The position numbers were made by a program, and so were the translations under genes. The notes under the pieces were generated by a model. It worked only from the letters and a program-made list of their open reading frames with translations, was not told where the DNA came from and ran no database searches. A stretch of DNA of 64,000 nt from Colimorpha_A sp045540115 (GTDB taxonomy: Bacteria; Bacillota; Clostridia; Oscillospirales; CAG-272): positions 1 to 64,000 of the forward strand of contig JAZQGR010000096.1 in NCBI GenBank assembly GCA_045540115.1, read 5' to 3'. Below are positions 1-7,711 of the stretch, piece after piece. The number at the start of each line of letters is the position of its first letter. Position 1 is the first letter of the stretch.

Positions 1-275
1 ACCTCGTAGTTGAAGTCTACGTGACCGGGTGTGTCGATCAGATTGAGATCGTATGTCATTCCGTCGGAGGCTGTGTAATTCAGCTTTACCGCACGGGCTT
101 TTATCGTTATTCCGCGCTCTCTTTCAAGATCCATATTGTCAAGCAGACGCGATTCCATATCACGCTGTGATACTGTGCGCGTTGCTTCGAGAAGACGGTC
201 TGCGAGAGTAGATTTACCGTGGTCGATATGCGCGATAATTGAGAAATTTCTTATTTTTTTCTGTTTTTCGTTCAT
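1..275 (-). CDS. Second LepA (elongation factor 4) paralogue, 5' part only
   Basis: The first 91 codons of a translation GTPase are visible; the gene continues past the window start. The start is the ATG ending at 275. The P-loop AHIDHGKST, the switch I region ending in RERGITI and the G3 motif DTPGH are intact. By eye about 76 of 91 residues match the complete LepA at 4752-6563, and close similarity also runs through the DNA. LepA acts on the ribosome as a GTPase that affects initiation and elongation. Here the copy lies 54 bases downstream of the PASTA kinase, where many Firmicutes carry rsgA. Whether the rest is full length cannot be seen. TypA or EF-G are less likely because the match to LepA is much closer. 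Confidence 0.85.
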   Translation of the reverse strand, partial: MNEKQKKIRNFSIIAHIDHGKSTLADRLLEATRTVSQRDMESRLLDNMDLERERGITIKARAVKLNYTASDGMTYDLNLIDTPGHVDFNYE

Positions 276-329
276 TTGATCATAAATGTCCTGTTTGATA
301 ATTTTGTTAAGGTTGATTTTAAAATTTTA

Positions 330-2390
330 TTAGGTTGTCGGTACTGTAGGATCAGTGCCCGTGCCGGGATCGGTACCTGCACCCGGATCCTCGCCCGTGC
401 CCGGATCGTCGGGATTTTGCGAAGGATCATCGGGATTTTGCGAAGGATCATCGGGATTTTGCGAAGGATCGTCGGGATTTTGTGAAGGATCGTCGGGATT
501 CAGTGAAGGATCGTCGGGATTTTGCGAAGGATCGTCGGGATTTAGCGAAGGATCATCGGGCGGTAATGTCGAGGGGTCAACACCAAGACTTACAACGATA
601 GATACCTCGGTCACATGCGAAAGAACAACAGAGCCGTAGTAAGGAAATTGACTTATTACCTGACCTGCGGGAACGGTTTCCGAATACTGATAGGTCACCT
701 CTCCGAGACGGAGCTTGTTTTCGATCAGTATAGCGTGGATCGCACTTGCATTTCTGCCCGAAAGATCGGGTAGAGTAACGTAAGAAAGCTCCTGACCGCG
801 GCTGACGTATATTGTTATACGGGTATCGCTGGTTATATAGGATCCCGCCTTCGGGAAGGTGTCTATTACGTGACCGTTGGGAATGGAGGAATTGTACTCG
901 CGAATTATTTCGTAGGAGAATCCGATCGCACCGAGATCGATTATAACCTCCTTGTTGTTCATACCGATGTAGTTTTTAAGCGTGGTCATAGTTTCACCGC
1001 TGCTGACGTACAGGGTGATCTCGCATTTCTTTTCACCGGGAATTATAACTCGCTTTGAGCCTGCCTCGGGCGACTGCGAGATTATCGTGTTTACCATATG
1101 GTTCTTGTCTTGCTTTTTTATAACGGTAACAGAATAACCGAGCTTTTTCATTTGCTTAAGAAGCTCTTCGTCGCAGGTACGGTTTACAAAATCCTCGACC
1201 TCAATAAGCTGAGAGTCGCTTGAGCTGAGTGATTCTGCGATAAAATTGTTGTATACGTAGTAAACGGTCATTACGGCGACTATAAGACAAGCAAGCAAAG
1301 CGCCTGCGATTATCGAAATAAATGAAACGCGTGAGGGCTTTGTTTCAACGACTGTGCTTACTACCTTTTGAGTTTTCGGACGTTTTTTTACTGTATCTTT
1401 TCTTTTTTTGTTCAAAACCTTTTCCTCGTCTTGCGGATCGATAAGATCGGTCTGCTTTTCGTTTGACGGAACGACGATTATGTCGTCGCTGCTTTGCGGA
1501 GCCGCCTTGAAGAAGCGGCTGTCAGCAGGGACAGAAACAAAATCGAAGATGGCGTCGGGTGTTTCTCTGAAGCGTTTTAACGCCGCAAGCATCTGACCTG
1601 CATCGCTGAAACGATCGTCGGGATCCTTTTCTATAGCGCGCAGAATTATCTGCTCAAGACCCTTGGGAAGCTCTGTTATTTCAGATGGCTTCTGCGGCTC
1701 GTCGTTTATCTGCATATAAGCTACTTCCATGGGATCGTCGGATGTGAAGGGAAGCTTTCCGCATATAAGCTCGTAAAGCATTATTCCGACCGAATATATA
1801 TCTCCGCGGGCATCGATGTTTTGACCTCTTGCCTGCTCGGGGCTGATATAATATACGGTTCCCACGCCCTTTTCCTCAGGCTCGGTGATACGGGGATCAT
1901 ACTGCTTTGCGATACCGAAATCGGTTATTTTTATGGTATTGTCCGATACGACTATTATATTCTGCGGCTTTATGTCGCGATGAACGATTCCCTTGGAATG
2001 AGTGTGATCGAGAGCGTCGAGTATCTGCGTGATAAAATTAAGTGCTTCCTCGTGCGATATCGAGCCCTTTTCCTTGACATAGCTCTTGAGAGTCGGACCG
2101 TCGAGATATTCCATTGTGAGATATTTGTGCTCACCCGTCATGGAAATGTCATATATTTGGCGAATATTGGGATGTGAAAGCATAGAGATGGCGCGTGATT
2201 CGCTGTCAAAGCATTCAAAAGCAGACTCATCGGAAAGAACCTCTTCCTTGAGTATCTTAATTGCTATATCACGCTCCTCGCGCTTGTCGTAAGCACGAAA
2301 TACTACTGCCATACCGCCGATACCGAGAATTTCCTTTATCTCGTACCGCTCGTCGATAAGCATTCCGATATATTTATCAAACTGCGTCAT
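330..2390 (-). CDS. prkC: PASTA-domain Ser/Thr protein kinase (PrkC/Stk type)
   Basis: This is a single-pass membrane kinase that senses muropeptides or lipid II and phosphorylates cell-wall, division and translation proteins. Residues 12-275 form the kinase: glycine loop GIGGMAVVF, ATP-binding Lys45, HRD at 137-139 with catalytic Asp139, and DFG at 157-159. A basic linker precedes a membrane segment at about 356-383. Three extracellular PASTA repeats follow at about 395-466, 468-532 and 537-604. The last 80 residues are a low-complexity Asp/Pro-rich tail built on a 7-residue unit. At 686 residues it is a typical size for the family. An AAAGGA site sits before the ATG. It follows its phosphatase by 29 bases, so the pair is co-transcribed. 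Confidence 0.95.
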   Translation of the reverse strand: MTQFDKYIGMLIDERYEIKEILGIGGMAVVFRAYDKREERDIAIKILKEEVLSDESAFECFDSESRAISMLSHPNIRQIYDISMTGEHKYLTMEYLDGPTLKSYVKEKGSISHEEALNFITQILDALDHTHSKGIVHRDIKPQNIIVVSDNTIKITDFGIAKQYDPRITEPEEKGVGTVYYISPEQARGQNIDARGDIYSVGIMLYELICGKLPFTSDDPMEVAYMQINDEPQKPSEITELPKGLEQIILRAIEKDPDDRFSDAGQMLAALKRFRETPDAIFDFVSVPADSRFFKAAPQSSDDIIVVPSNEKQTDLIDPQDEEKVLNKKRKDTVKKRPKTQKVVSTVVETKPSRVSFISIIAGALLACLIVAVMTVYYVYNNFIAESLSSSDSQLIEVEDFVNRTCDEELLKQMKKLGYSVTVIKKQDKNHMVNTIISQSPEAGSKRVIIPGEKKCEITLYVSSGETMTTLKNYIGMNNKEVIIDLGAIGFSYEIIREYNSSIPNGHVIDTFPKAGSYITSDTRITIYVSRGQELSYVTLPDLSGRNASAIHAILIENKLRLGEVTYQYSETVPAGQVISQFPYYGSVVLSHVTEVSIVVSLGVDPSTLPPDDPSLNPDDPSQNPDDPSLNPDDPSQNPDDPSQNPDDPSQNPDDPSQNPDDPGTGEDPGAGTDPGTGTDPTVPTT
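403..563 (-). repeat. 21-bp in-frame tandem repeat encoding NPDDPSQ units
   Basis: Seven near-perfect 21-bp units plus a degenerate edge unit lie end to end inside the 3' end of the PASTA kinase gene. Each unit encodes NPDDPSQ or NPDDPSL. Differences between units are mostly third-base changes, as expected for slippage under coding constraint. The encoded segment is acidic, proline-rich, predicted disordered and outside the cell. Copy number is likely to vary between strains. Confidence 0.9.
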
Positions 2391-2419
2391 TATGACCGTT
2401 CCTTTCGTAATATTCTTGT

Positions 2420-3166
2420 TTAAGTGTTTGCAACTATCAGCACGGTTATGTTGTCATACGCTCCGCGCTCTTTTGCGGTTTTTATAAAGCGTCCGACCTT
2501 TTCGAGAGGTGGGAGGTCTTCGCTTAATACATCTTCGATCTCGCTGTCGCTGAGATGGAGAGTAAGTCCGTCTGAGCACAGTAAAAAGCATTTTGCTTTG
2601 GATGAAGACATCACCGAAATATCCGGAGAAACGAAATCCTCTGTACCGATAGCCTTTGTTAGAATATGCCTTTGAGGATGTGTTTCAGCATCACTCTGAC
2701 TTATTTGCTTTGTGTCTATAAGGTACTGCACAAGCGTGTGATCGGTCGTCAGGCGGTGAAGTCTGCCCGAAGCAAGCGCGTACACGCGGCTGTCACCTAC
2801 GTGAAAAATATAAGTTTTCTTCGGCGTTTTGAGAATTGCCGCCAGAGTTGTTCCCATACTTTTATGCTCTGGAGATTTAAGAGAGCACATATATACCTCG
2901 TGCGAGGCAAATGCCACCGCATCCGATATCAGATCTTGCATTTCGCGGTCGCTCGGATGATCGTTTTTGAACTGCTTCAAGCCGTTTGAGAGATACTTGA
3001 CAAGCTTTTCTTTGGCAAGAGATGAAGCAACAGAACCGGAGGACAGACCGCCCATACCGTCAAAAACGGCGGCAAGAAAATGATCTTCATTTATTTCGGA
3101 AAATACGAAGCTGTCCTGATTTTCGCGACGGACAAGACCCGTGTCGCTTTCACCGTAGAAAAACAA
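2420..3166 (-). CDS. prpC: PP2C-type Ser/Thr protein phosphatase
   Basis: This 248-aa cytoplasmic metal-dependent phosphatase reverses phosphorylation by the adjacent PASTA kinase. PP2C motifs appear in order: RRENQDS near residue 13, VFDGMGG with metal ligand Asp36, GDSRVY, LCSDGL and the terminal YDNITVL. The start is TTG at 3166, chosen because a strong GGGTGAT site sits just upstream and no in-frame ATG precedes the conserved N-terminus. It lies between rlmN (58 bases upstream) and prkC (29 bases downstream), the usual clostridial order. Confidence 0.93.
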   Translation of the reverse strand: MFFYGESDTGLVRRENQDSFVFSEINEDHFLAAVFDGMGGLSSGSVASSLAKEKLVKYLSNGLKQFKNDHPSDREMQDLISDAVAFASHEVYMCSLKSPEHKSMGTTLAAILKTPKKTYIFHVGDSRVYALASGRLHRLTTDHTLVQYLIDTKQISQSDAETHPQRHILTKAIGTEDFVSPDISVMSSSKAKCFLLCSDGLTLHLSDSEIEDVLSEDLPPLEKVGRFIKTAKERGAYDNITVLIVANT

Positions 3167-3224
3167 AATATCACCCGATTTCAGAATTAGTTTGCGCTTT
3201 TTATATCTTTGTTATGAATATATT

Positions 3225-4274
3225 TTACTGTTTTTTATCCGAAGAAGCCTTGTGGCGAAGCTGACCGCAGGATGCGTCGATATCCGGACCGAGACGTCTG
3301 CGGACCGTTGCATTTACGTGAAGCGAGTTGAGCGTATCGCAGAATCGCTTTACGTCCTCGCGGCTTCCCGCCGAAAAAGCTCTTTCGTCAACATGATTGA
3401 GCGGAATGAGATTAACGTGCACGGGACGGCTTCCGAAATATTTTTTTATAAGCTGTGCAAGCTTTTTTGCTTGCTCAACCGAATCGTTTTCGCCCGAAAT
3501 AAGAGTGTATTCAAATGAAATACGTCTTCCCGTTTTATCGAAATATTTTCTGCAGGCTGTCAGAAGAGCATCTATATTCCAAGCGTTATTCACCGGCATT
3601 ATGCGCGAGCGATCCTCGTCGCACGATGCGTGAAGAGAAATTGAAAGCGTTATCGGGAAATTTTCATCCGCAAGCTTATTTATTTTGTCTACAAGACCGC
3701 ACGTTGAAAGAGAAATGTGGCGGTATCCGATGTTAAGAGAATCCTTGCTTCCGACGATGTCGAGGAATCTCATAACGTTATCGTAATTATCAAGAGGCTC
3801 TCCGATTCCCATCATAACGACGCCCGAGATACGCTCACCGAAGTCGCGCTGTGCTGATATTATCTGACCGAGTATCTCACCCGCCGAAAGGTCTCTCACC
3901 TTACCGCCGAGAGTCGATGCGCAGAATTTACATCCCATACGGCAACCCGCCTGCGTTGACACGCATATAGTATTTCCGTGCTCGTATTTCATTACTACGC
4001 TCTCAATATACTGACCGTCGGAAAGGGAATAAAGAAGCTTTACAGTGCCGTCAATTTTTGAGACAAGCTTCTTTTCGATCTTCGGAAGATCAACGCAGTA
4101 GCCGTTTTCAGTCAGCTTTTCCTTGAATGCCTTCGGCAGATTATTCATCTCGTCATAAGACGCGCCCTTATTGAGCCATTGATAAAGCTGCTTTGCACGG
4201 AAGACAGGAAATCCGAGTCTTGTGACGATGTCGAGGATCTCGCCGTATGTCATTGTCAGAATATCAGTCGCCAT
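3225..4274 (-). CDS. rlmN: Dual-specificity 23S rRNA/tRNA adenine C2-methyltransferase RlmN
   Basis: This radical-SAM enzyme methylates C2 of A2503 in 23S rRNA and A37 in some tRNAs. The 4Fe-4S ligands are the CxxxCxxC cysteines at 111, 115 and 118. GIGEPLDN is the SAM-binding motif, and Cys336 near the C-terminus (DASCGQ) is the likely methyl-carrying cysteine, which separates RlmN from ordinary radical-SAM proteins. The length of 349 aa is normal. It is the first gene of the rlmN-prpC-prkC-lepA2 run, with a promoter at 4317-4345. Confidence 0.95.
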   Translation of the reverse strand: MATDILTMTYGEILDIVTRLGFPVFRAKQLYQWLNKGASYDEMNNLPKAFKEKLTENGYCVDLPKIEKKLVSKIDGTVKLLYSLSDGQYIESVVMKYEHGNTICVSTQAGCRMGCKFCASTLGGKVRDLSAGEILGQIISAQRDFGERISGVVMMGIGEPLDNYDNVMRFLDIVGSKDSLNIGYRHISLSTCGLVDKINKLADENFPITLSISLHASCDEDRSRIMPVNNAWNIDALLTACRKYFDKTGRRISFEYTLISGENDSVEQAKKLAQLIKKYFGSRPVHVNLIPLNHVDERAFSAGSREDVKRFCDTLNSLHVNATVRRRLGPDIDASCGQLRHKASSDKKQ

Positions 4275-4316
4275 AGATTCACCGAAATACTAACCTTAGA
4301 AATATTAATTCACTAT

Positions 4317-4345
4317 ATTATATCACAACATAAGGGTAAATGCAA
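4317..4345 (-). promoter_or_regulatory. Promoter of the rlmN-prpC-prkC operon
   Basis: On the minus strand, TTGCAT (4340-4345) is followed by a 17-bp spacer and TATAAT (4317-4322). It lies about 43 bases upstream of the rlmN ATG and reads as a sigma-A promoter. Confidence 0.75.
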
Positions 4346-4447
4346 ATGTTTTATCATAAAATTGGGGAATTTTCTCGTTTTTTTATAAAACTCTCGGTTT
4401 ATATTATGACTGGAAACACAAACTTAACAAAAAATTTACAATATAAT

Positions 4448-4480
4448 GGTCAAAAAAAGGCGGGCCACCATGTGTTGACC
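4448..4480 (-). terminator. Weak terminator-like hairpin after the lepA operon
   Basis: On the minus strand, after the HPr-like gene, a small GC-rich hairpin (GGTGG/CCGCC type) runs straight into seven T residues. An outer GGTCAA/TTGACC pair encloses the whole element. The stem is short, so this is a tentative call. Confidence 0.35.
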
Positions 4481-4493
4481 GACTTTTTCGTAA

Positions 4494-4718
4494 TTATTCA
4501 TCCGCTGCAAACTTGCTGACTACGGAGTAAATATCCTCGTCGCTTTCGCACCATACTTCGTCCCACTCCATTGAGTAAACTGCTCCGAGCATACTCTTTG
4601 CGCTTACTATGAAGTTTCTGTCCTTATCGGTAAGGAAAACGTTTGCGCCTGTTTTCGTCATTGCGCCGACGAATGCGTTGATCTGTGACATGGTGTCAAG
4701 GTGGATTTTGATTCTCAT
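4494..4718 (-). CDS. HPr-like small protein without the active-site histidine
   Basis: This 74-aa protein has the HPr fold pattern: a beta strand MRIKIHL, a helix, and the AKSMLG segment that matches the region around regulatory Ser46 of HPr. The phosphoryl-accepting His15 (normally in a GIHARP-like motif) is absent; the matching stretch reads LDTMSQINA. It is therefore unlikely to act as a PTS phosphocarrier and may be regulatory. Many Clostridia encode such divergent HPr-family proteins. It has its own AAAGGA site and sits 33 bases downstream of lepA as the last gene of that operon. Function unknown. Confidence 0.7.
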   Translation of the reverse strand: MRIKIHLDTMSQINAFVGAMTKTGANVFLTDKDRNFIVSAKSMLGAVYSMEWDEVWCESDEDIYSVVSKFAADE

Positions 4719-4751
4719 AGTTTTATTCCTTTCTTGTTTTATGCAATTTGC

Positions 4752-6563
4752 TTATTCGTCGTCAAGCTTGAGAACCGCCATGAAGGCCTCGGGCGAGACC
4801 TCAACGGATCCGAGCTGACGCATTTTCTTTTTACCTTCCTTCTGTTTTTCAAGAAGCTTCTTTTTACGGGTGATGTCACCGCCGTAGCACTTAGCAAGTA
4901 CATCCTTACGAAGCGCCTTAACGGTCTCACGTGCGATAATCTTTCCTCCGATAGCCGCCTGGATCGGAATCTCGAAAAGCTGACGCGGAATGTTTTCCTT
5001 GAGCTTTTCAGCAATCTTGCGAGCTCTTGCATAAGCCTTTTCTTCGTGAACTATGAATGAGAGAGCATCGACAATATCGCCGTTAAGGAGAATATCGAGC
5101 TTGACAAGCTTACTCGGCACATAGCCGTTAAGCTCGTAATCGAGAGAAGCATAACCGCGGCTGCGGCTCTTAAGTGCGTCGAAGAAATCGTATACGATTT
5201 CATTCAGGGGAAGATCATAGTGAAGCTCAGTGCGGTTTGCATCGAGATATTTCATGTCGATGAAGCTGCCTCTTCTGTCCTGACAGAGATCCATTATGTT
5301 TCCAACGTATTCGACAGGAGTTATTATGCTTGCCTTGACCATTGGCTCGTATGCAGTTTCGATCTCATCAGGTGGCGGGTAATTTGAAGGGTTATCAATG
5401 CGGATAAGCTCTCCATTACGCTTCTTAATTTCATAGATAACGCTGGGCGCTGTTGTGATAATATCAAGATTATACTCTCTTTCAAGTCGCTCTTGAATTA
5501 TCTCCATGTGCAGAAGACCGAGGAAGCCGCAACGGAAGCCGAAGCCGAGAGCGATGGACGTTTCGGGCTCGAAGGCAAGTGCAGCATCGTTTAGCTGAAG
5601 CTTTTCAAGAGCATCACGAAGATCGTTGTATTTCGCACCGTCAGCGGGATAAATTCCCGAGAATACCATCGGAAGTGCCTGACTGAAGCCGGGGCAGGGC
5701 GTATCCGTCGGATCGAGCGCGCTCGTTACGGTATCTCCGACGCGTGTTTCGGATACTGTCTTTATGCTTGCTGTAAAGTAACCGACGTCACCTGCTGAAA
5801 GCTTGCTTCCCGGACGGAGTCCAAAGGGAGCAAGGGTTCCGACCTCGACCGTTTCAAATATCGATCCGGTGCTCATCATGGTAACGGTATCTCCGACGGC
5901 AAGTGTTCCGTCAATAATTCTGACAAGAACTACGACGCCAAGATAAGGATCATAATAGGAGTCGAATATCAGTGCCTTCAGCTTGCCGTTTTCGTCGCCC
6001 TTAGGGGCGGGTATACCCGAAACGACAGCCTCAAGTACGTCCTCAATATTTAGACCTGTTTTTGCGGAAACGGCAGGGCAGTCCTCGGCAGGAATGCCGA
6101 TAACGTCCTCAATCTCGTTACGTGTTCCTTCGATATCTGCTGACGGAAGGTCGATCTTATTTATTACCGGTATGATCTCAAGGTCACTCTCGACCGCAAG
6201 ATAAGCGTTCGCAAGAGTCTGTGCCTCGATTCCCTGTGTAGCATCGACTACTAAAAGCGCACCCTCGCAGGCGTTGAGCGATCGTGAGACCTCGTAGTTA
6301 AAGTCTACGTGACCGGGGGTATCGATGAGATTAAGGTTATAGGTTTCGCCATCCTTTGCTTCGTAGGCGAGATTTACCGCGCGTGCCTTTATCGTAATTC
6401 CGCGCTCTCTTTCAAGATCCATATTGTCAAGAAGCTGAGATTCCATCTCGCGGGTCGATACCGTTTTGGTGTGCTCAAGAAGTCTGTCTGCGAGTGTGCT
6501 CTTGCCGTGGTCAATATGGGCGATGATTGAGAAGTTTCTGATTTTTTCCTGTCTTGAGCTCAT
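4752..6563 (-). CDS. lepA: Elongation factor 4 (LepA), complete
   Basis: This 603-aa ribosomal GTPase is full length for the family. The G domain spans residues 1-185: P-loop AHIDHGKST, DTPGH, and NKIDLP as G4. Domain II follows, then two alpha/beta domains, and a basic C-terminal domain ending in the GKKKMR region typical of LepA. The ATG overlaps the maf stop codon (ATGA), so translation is coupled to maf. A close second copy begins at 275 on the same strand. Confidence 0.96.
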   Translation of the reverse strand: MSSRQEKIRNFSIIAHIDHGKSTLADRLLEHTKTVSTREMESQLLDNMDLERERGITIKARAVNLAYEAKDGETYNLNLIDTPGHVDFNYEVSRSLNACEGALLVVDATQGIEAQTLANAYLAVESDLEIIPVINKIDLPSADIEGTRNEIEDVIGIPAEDCPAVSAKTGLNIEDVLEAVVSGIPAPKGDENGKLKALIFDSYYDPYLGVVVLVRIIDGTLAVGDTVTMMSTGSIFETVEVGTLAPFGLRPGSKLSAGDVGYFTASIKTVSETRVGDTVTSALDPTDTPCPGFSQALPMVFSGIYPADGAKYNDLRDALEKLQLNDAALAFEPETSIALGFGFRCGFLGLLHMEIIQERLEREYNLDIITTAPSVIYEIKKRNGELIRIDNPSNYPPPDEIETAYEPMVKASIITPVEYVGNIMDLCQDRRGSFIDMKYLDANRTELHYDLPLNEIVYDFFDALKSRSRGYASLDYELNGYVPSKLVKLDILLNGDIVDALSFIVHEEKAYARARKIAEKLKENIPRQLFEIPIQAAIGGKIIARETVKALRKDVLAKCYGGDITRKKKLLEKQKEGKKKMRQLGSVEVSPEAFMAVLKLDDE

Positions 6564-7141
6564 ATATTATCGTCCTTTGTTAGTTCTTTTAACGCCTTTG
6601 TAACGGCACAAATGGGAAGTCCCATTATCGAGAAGAAGTCGCCTTCGATCCTCTCGACAAATGCGCCCGCCTTTCCTTGTATACCGTACGCGCCCGCCTT
6701 GTCAAATGGCTCACGCGACGCGATATAATCGTCAAGCTCGTCGCCATCAATGGCTCTGAAAAAGACCTTGGCGGTGTCTGTCAAATTAATCTCTTTGCAC
6801 TTGTATATTACCGATATTCCCGTGTGAACGTAGTGAATACTGCCCGAGAGCAGCATAAGCATTCTTCTTGCATCGGCTTCATCCTTGGGCTTCCCGAGTA
6901 TCTCGCCGTTCACCTCAACGAGGGTATCAGCGGCAACTATTGGCAGATCGGTATTTACAATCTCATTTGCAACCGCAAGCGCCTTCGTGTGCGCGAGCTT
7001 TGATGCAAGCAGAGCAGGGGTATCTGCTGTGATCGAATCCTCGTCAACGTCTGATACGACTGTTTTTAAATTATAACCGAGCATTGAAAGCAGCTCGTGG
7101 CGCCGAGGGGATTTCGACGCGAGGATCAGCTCGTTTATCAT
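6560..7141 (-). CDS. maf: Maf family nucleotide pyrophosphatase
   Basis: This 193-aa house-cleaning enzyme hydrolyses non-canonical or modified nucleoside triphosphates (dTTP/UTP type) to monophosphates. The N-terminal ASKSPRRHELL motif and the VAADTLV motif carrying the catalytic Asp are intact. KPKDEADARRML is also typical. It overlaps DUF4321 upstream and lepA downstream by 4 bases each, a tightly coupled three-gene cluster. Confidence 0.93.
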   Translation of the reverse strand: MINELILASKSPRRHELLSMLGYNLKTVVSDVDEDSITADTPALLASKLAHTKALAVANEIVNTDLPIVAADTLVEVNGEILGKPKDEADARRMLMLLSGSIHYVHTGISVIYKCKEINLTDTAKVFFRAIDGDELDDYIASREPFDKAGAYGIQGKAGAFVERIEGDFFSIMGLPICAVTKALKELTKDDNI

Positions 7142-7407
7142 CTTCTTCTACCGCGCCTTCCTGTTACCTGATATGATATAACAACTGCGATCGATACGAA
7201 AATTATTACGGAGATATTCAGATTGAAGGCAAGACCGAGCGAAAGCTTGAGGACGCTCAGGTCAAGAACGAACGGCTCCGTAAGTCCGAAATTCAGCCCG
7301 TAAGAAAGCCACGAAAGGGCTTTTATATCAGAGGTCAGATTCGCGACAAGCGAACCGGTCACGATTCCTGCGCATACGAAAAACAGAACGATAAGTGAAT
7401 TTTTCAT
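7138..7407 (-). CDS. DUF4321 membrane protein
   Basis: This 89-aa protein has a membrane segment at about residues 4-25, a central extracytoplasmic or interfacial region, a second hydrophobic stretch at about 60-80, and a basic RRGRRR tail that should stay in the cytoplasm. The length and its position just before maf match the DUF4321 family of Clostridia. No function is known. It is the first gene of the DUF4321-maf-lepA-HPr-like operon, with a GGAG site and a promoter at 7440-7468. Confidence 0.8.
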   Translation of the reverse strand: MKNSLIVLFFVCAGIVTGSLVANLTSDIKALSWLSYGLNFGLTEPFVLDLSVLKLSLGLAFNLNISVIIFVSIAVVISYQVTGRRGRRR

Positions 7408-7439
7408 TTATTTTCTCCGTAATTTATTTTAACTCTATC

Positions 7440-7468
7440 ATTATATCACATTTTGTCGTAAAATGCAA
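7440..7468 (-). promoter_or_regulatory. Promoter of the DUF4321-maf-lepA operon
   Basis: Minus-strand TTGCAT (7463-7468), a 17-bp spacer and TATAAT (7440-7445) lie 33 bases upstream of the first gene. Confidence 0.75.
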
Positions 7469-7535
7469 CTTTTTTCTTATTTTACAAATAATCTTTCAAT
7501 TTACAAAAAATTCATAATTAAATTTTAAAAAGGTC

Positions 7536-7564
7536 TTGCAAAATCCAAAGAACTGTGCTATAAT
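7536..7564 (+). promoter_or_regulatory. Promoter of tRNA-Glu (and possibly pfp)
   Basis: TTGCAA (7536-7541), a 17-bp spacer and TATAAT (7559-7564) end 17 bases before the mature tRNA 5' end. Confidence 0.8.
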
Positions 7565-7581
7565 TCTAACCGTGCCAATGA

Positions 7582-7656
7582 GGCCTGTTGGTCAAGAGGC
7601 TAAGACGCCGCCCTCTCACGGCGGAAACAGGGGTTCGATTCCCCTACGGGTCACCA
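7582..7656 (+). tRNA. tRNA-Glu (anticodon CTC)
   Basis: The sequence folds as a cloverleaf: a 7-bp acceptor stem (GGCCTGT with ACGGGTC, including two G-U pairs), a D arm, an anticodon stem CCGCC/GGCGG with loop CTCTCAC, and a T arm AGGGG-TTCGATT-CCCCT. Anticodon CTC reads GAG, glutamate. The discriminator base is A and the 3' CCA is encoded. Confidence 0.95.
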
Positions 7657-7659
7657 TAT

Positions 7660-7683
7660 AGCGCAGGCTTGCCTGCGCTTTTT
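7660..7683 (+). terminator. Terminator after tRNA-Glu
   Basis: AGCGCAGGC pairs with GCCTGCGCT and is followed by a T run. No separate promoter is evident before pfp at 7712, so pfp may depend on read-through of this hairpin. Confidence 0.8.
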
Positions 7684-7711
7684 ACTTTTCATAAATTATT
7701 CGGAGGTAATT

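Noticed and set aside
403..563. CRISPR-like regular repeats
   Set aside because: The 21-bp units are directly adjacent with no spacers and keep the reading frame of the kinase gene, so this is a coding tandem repeat.
4275..4493. Possible small gene in the 218-bp gap before rlmN
   Set aside because: The gap is AT-rich. It holds the rlmN promoter and a weak terminator, and no frame with a ribosome site and a credible product.
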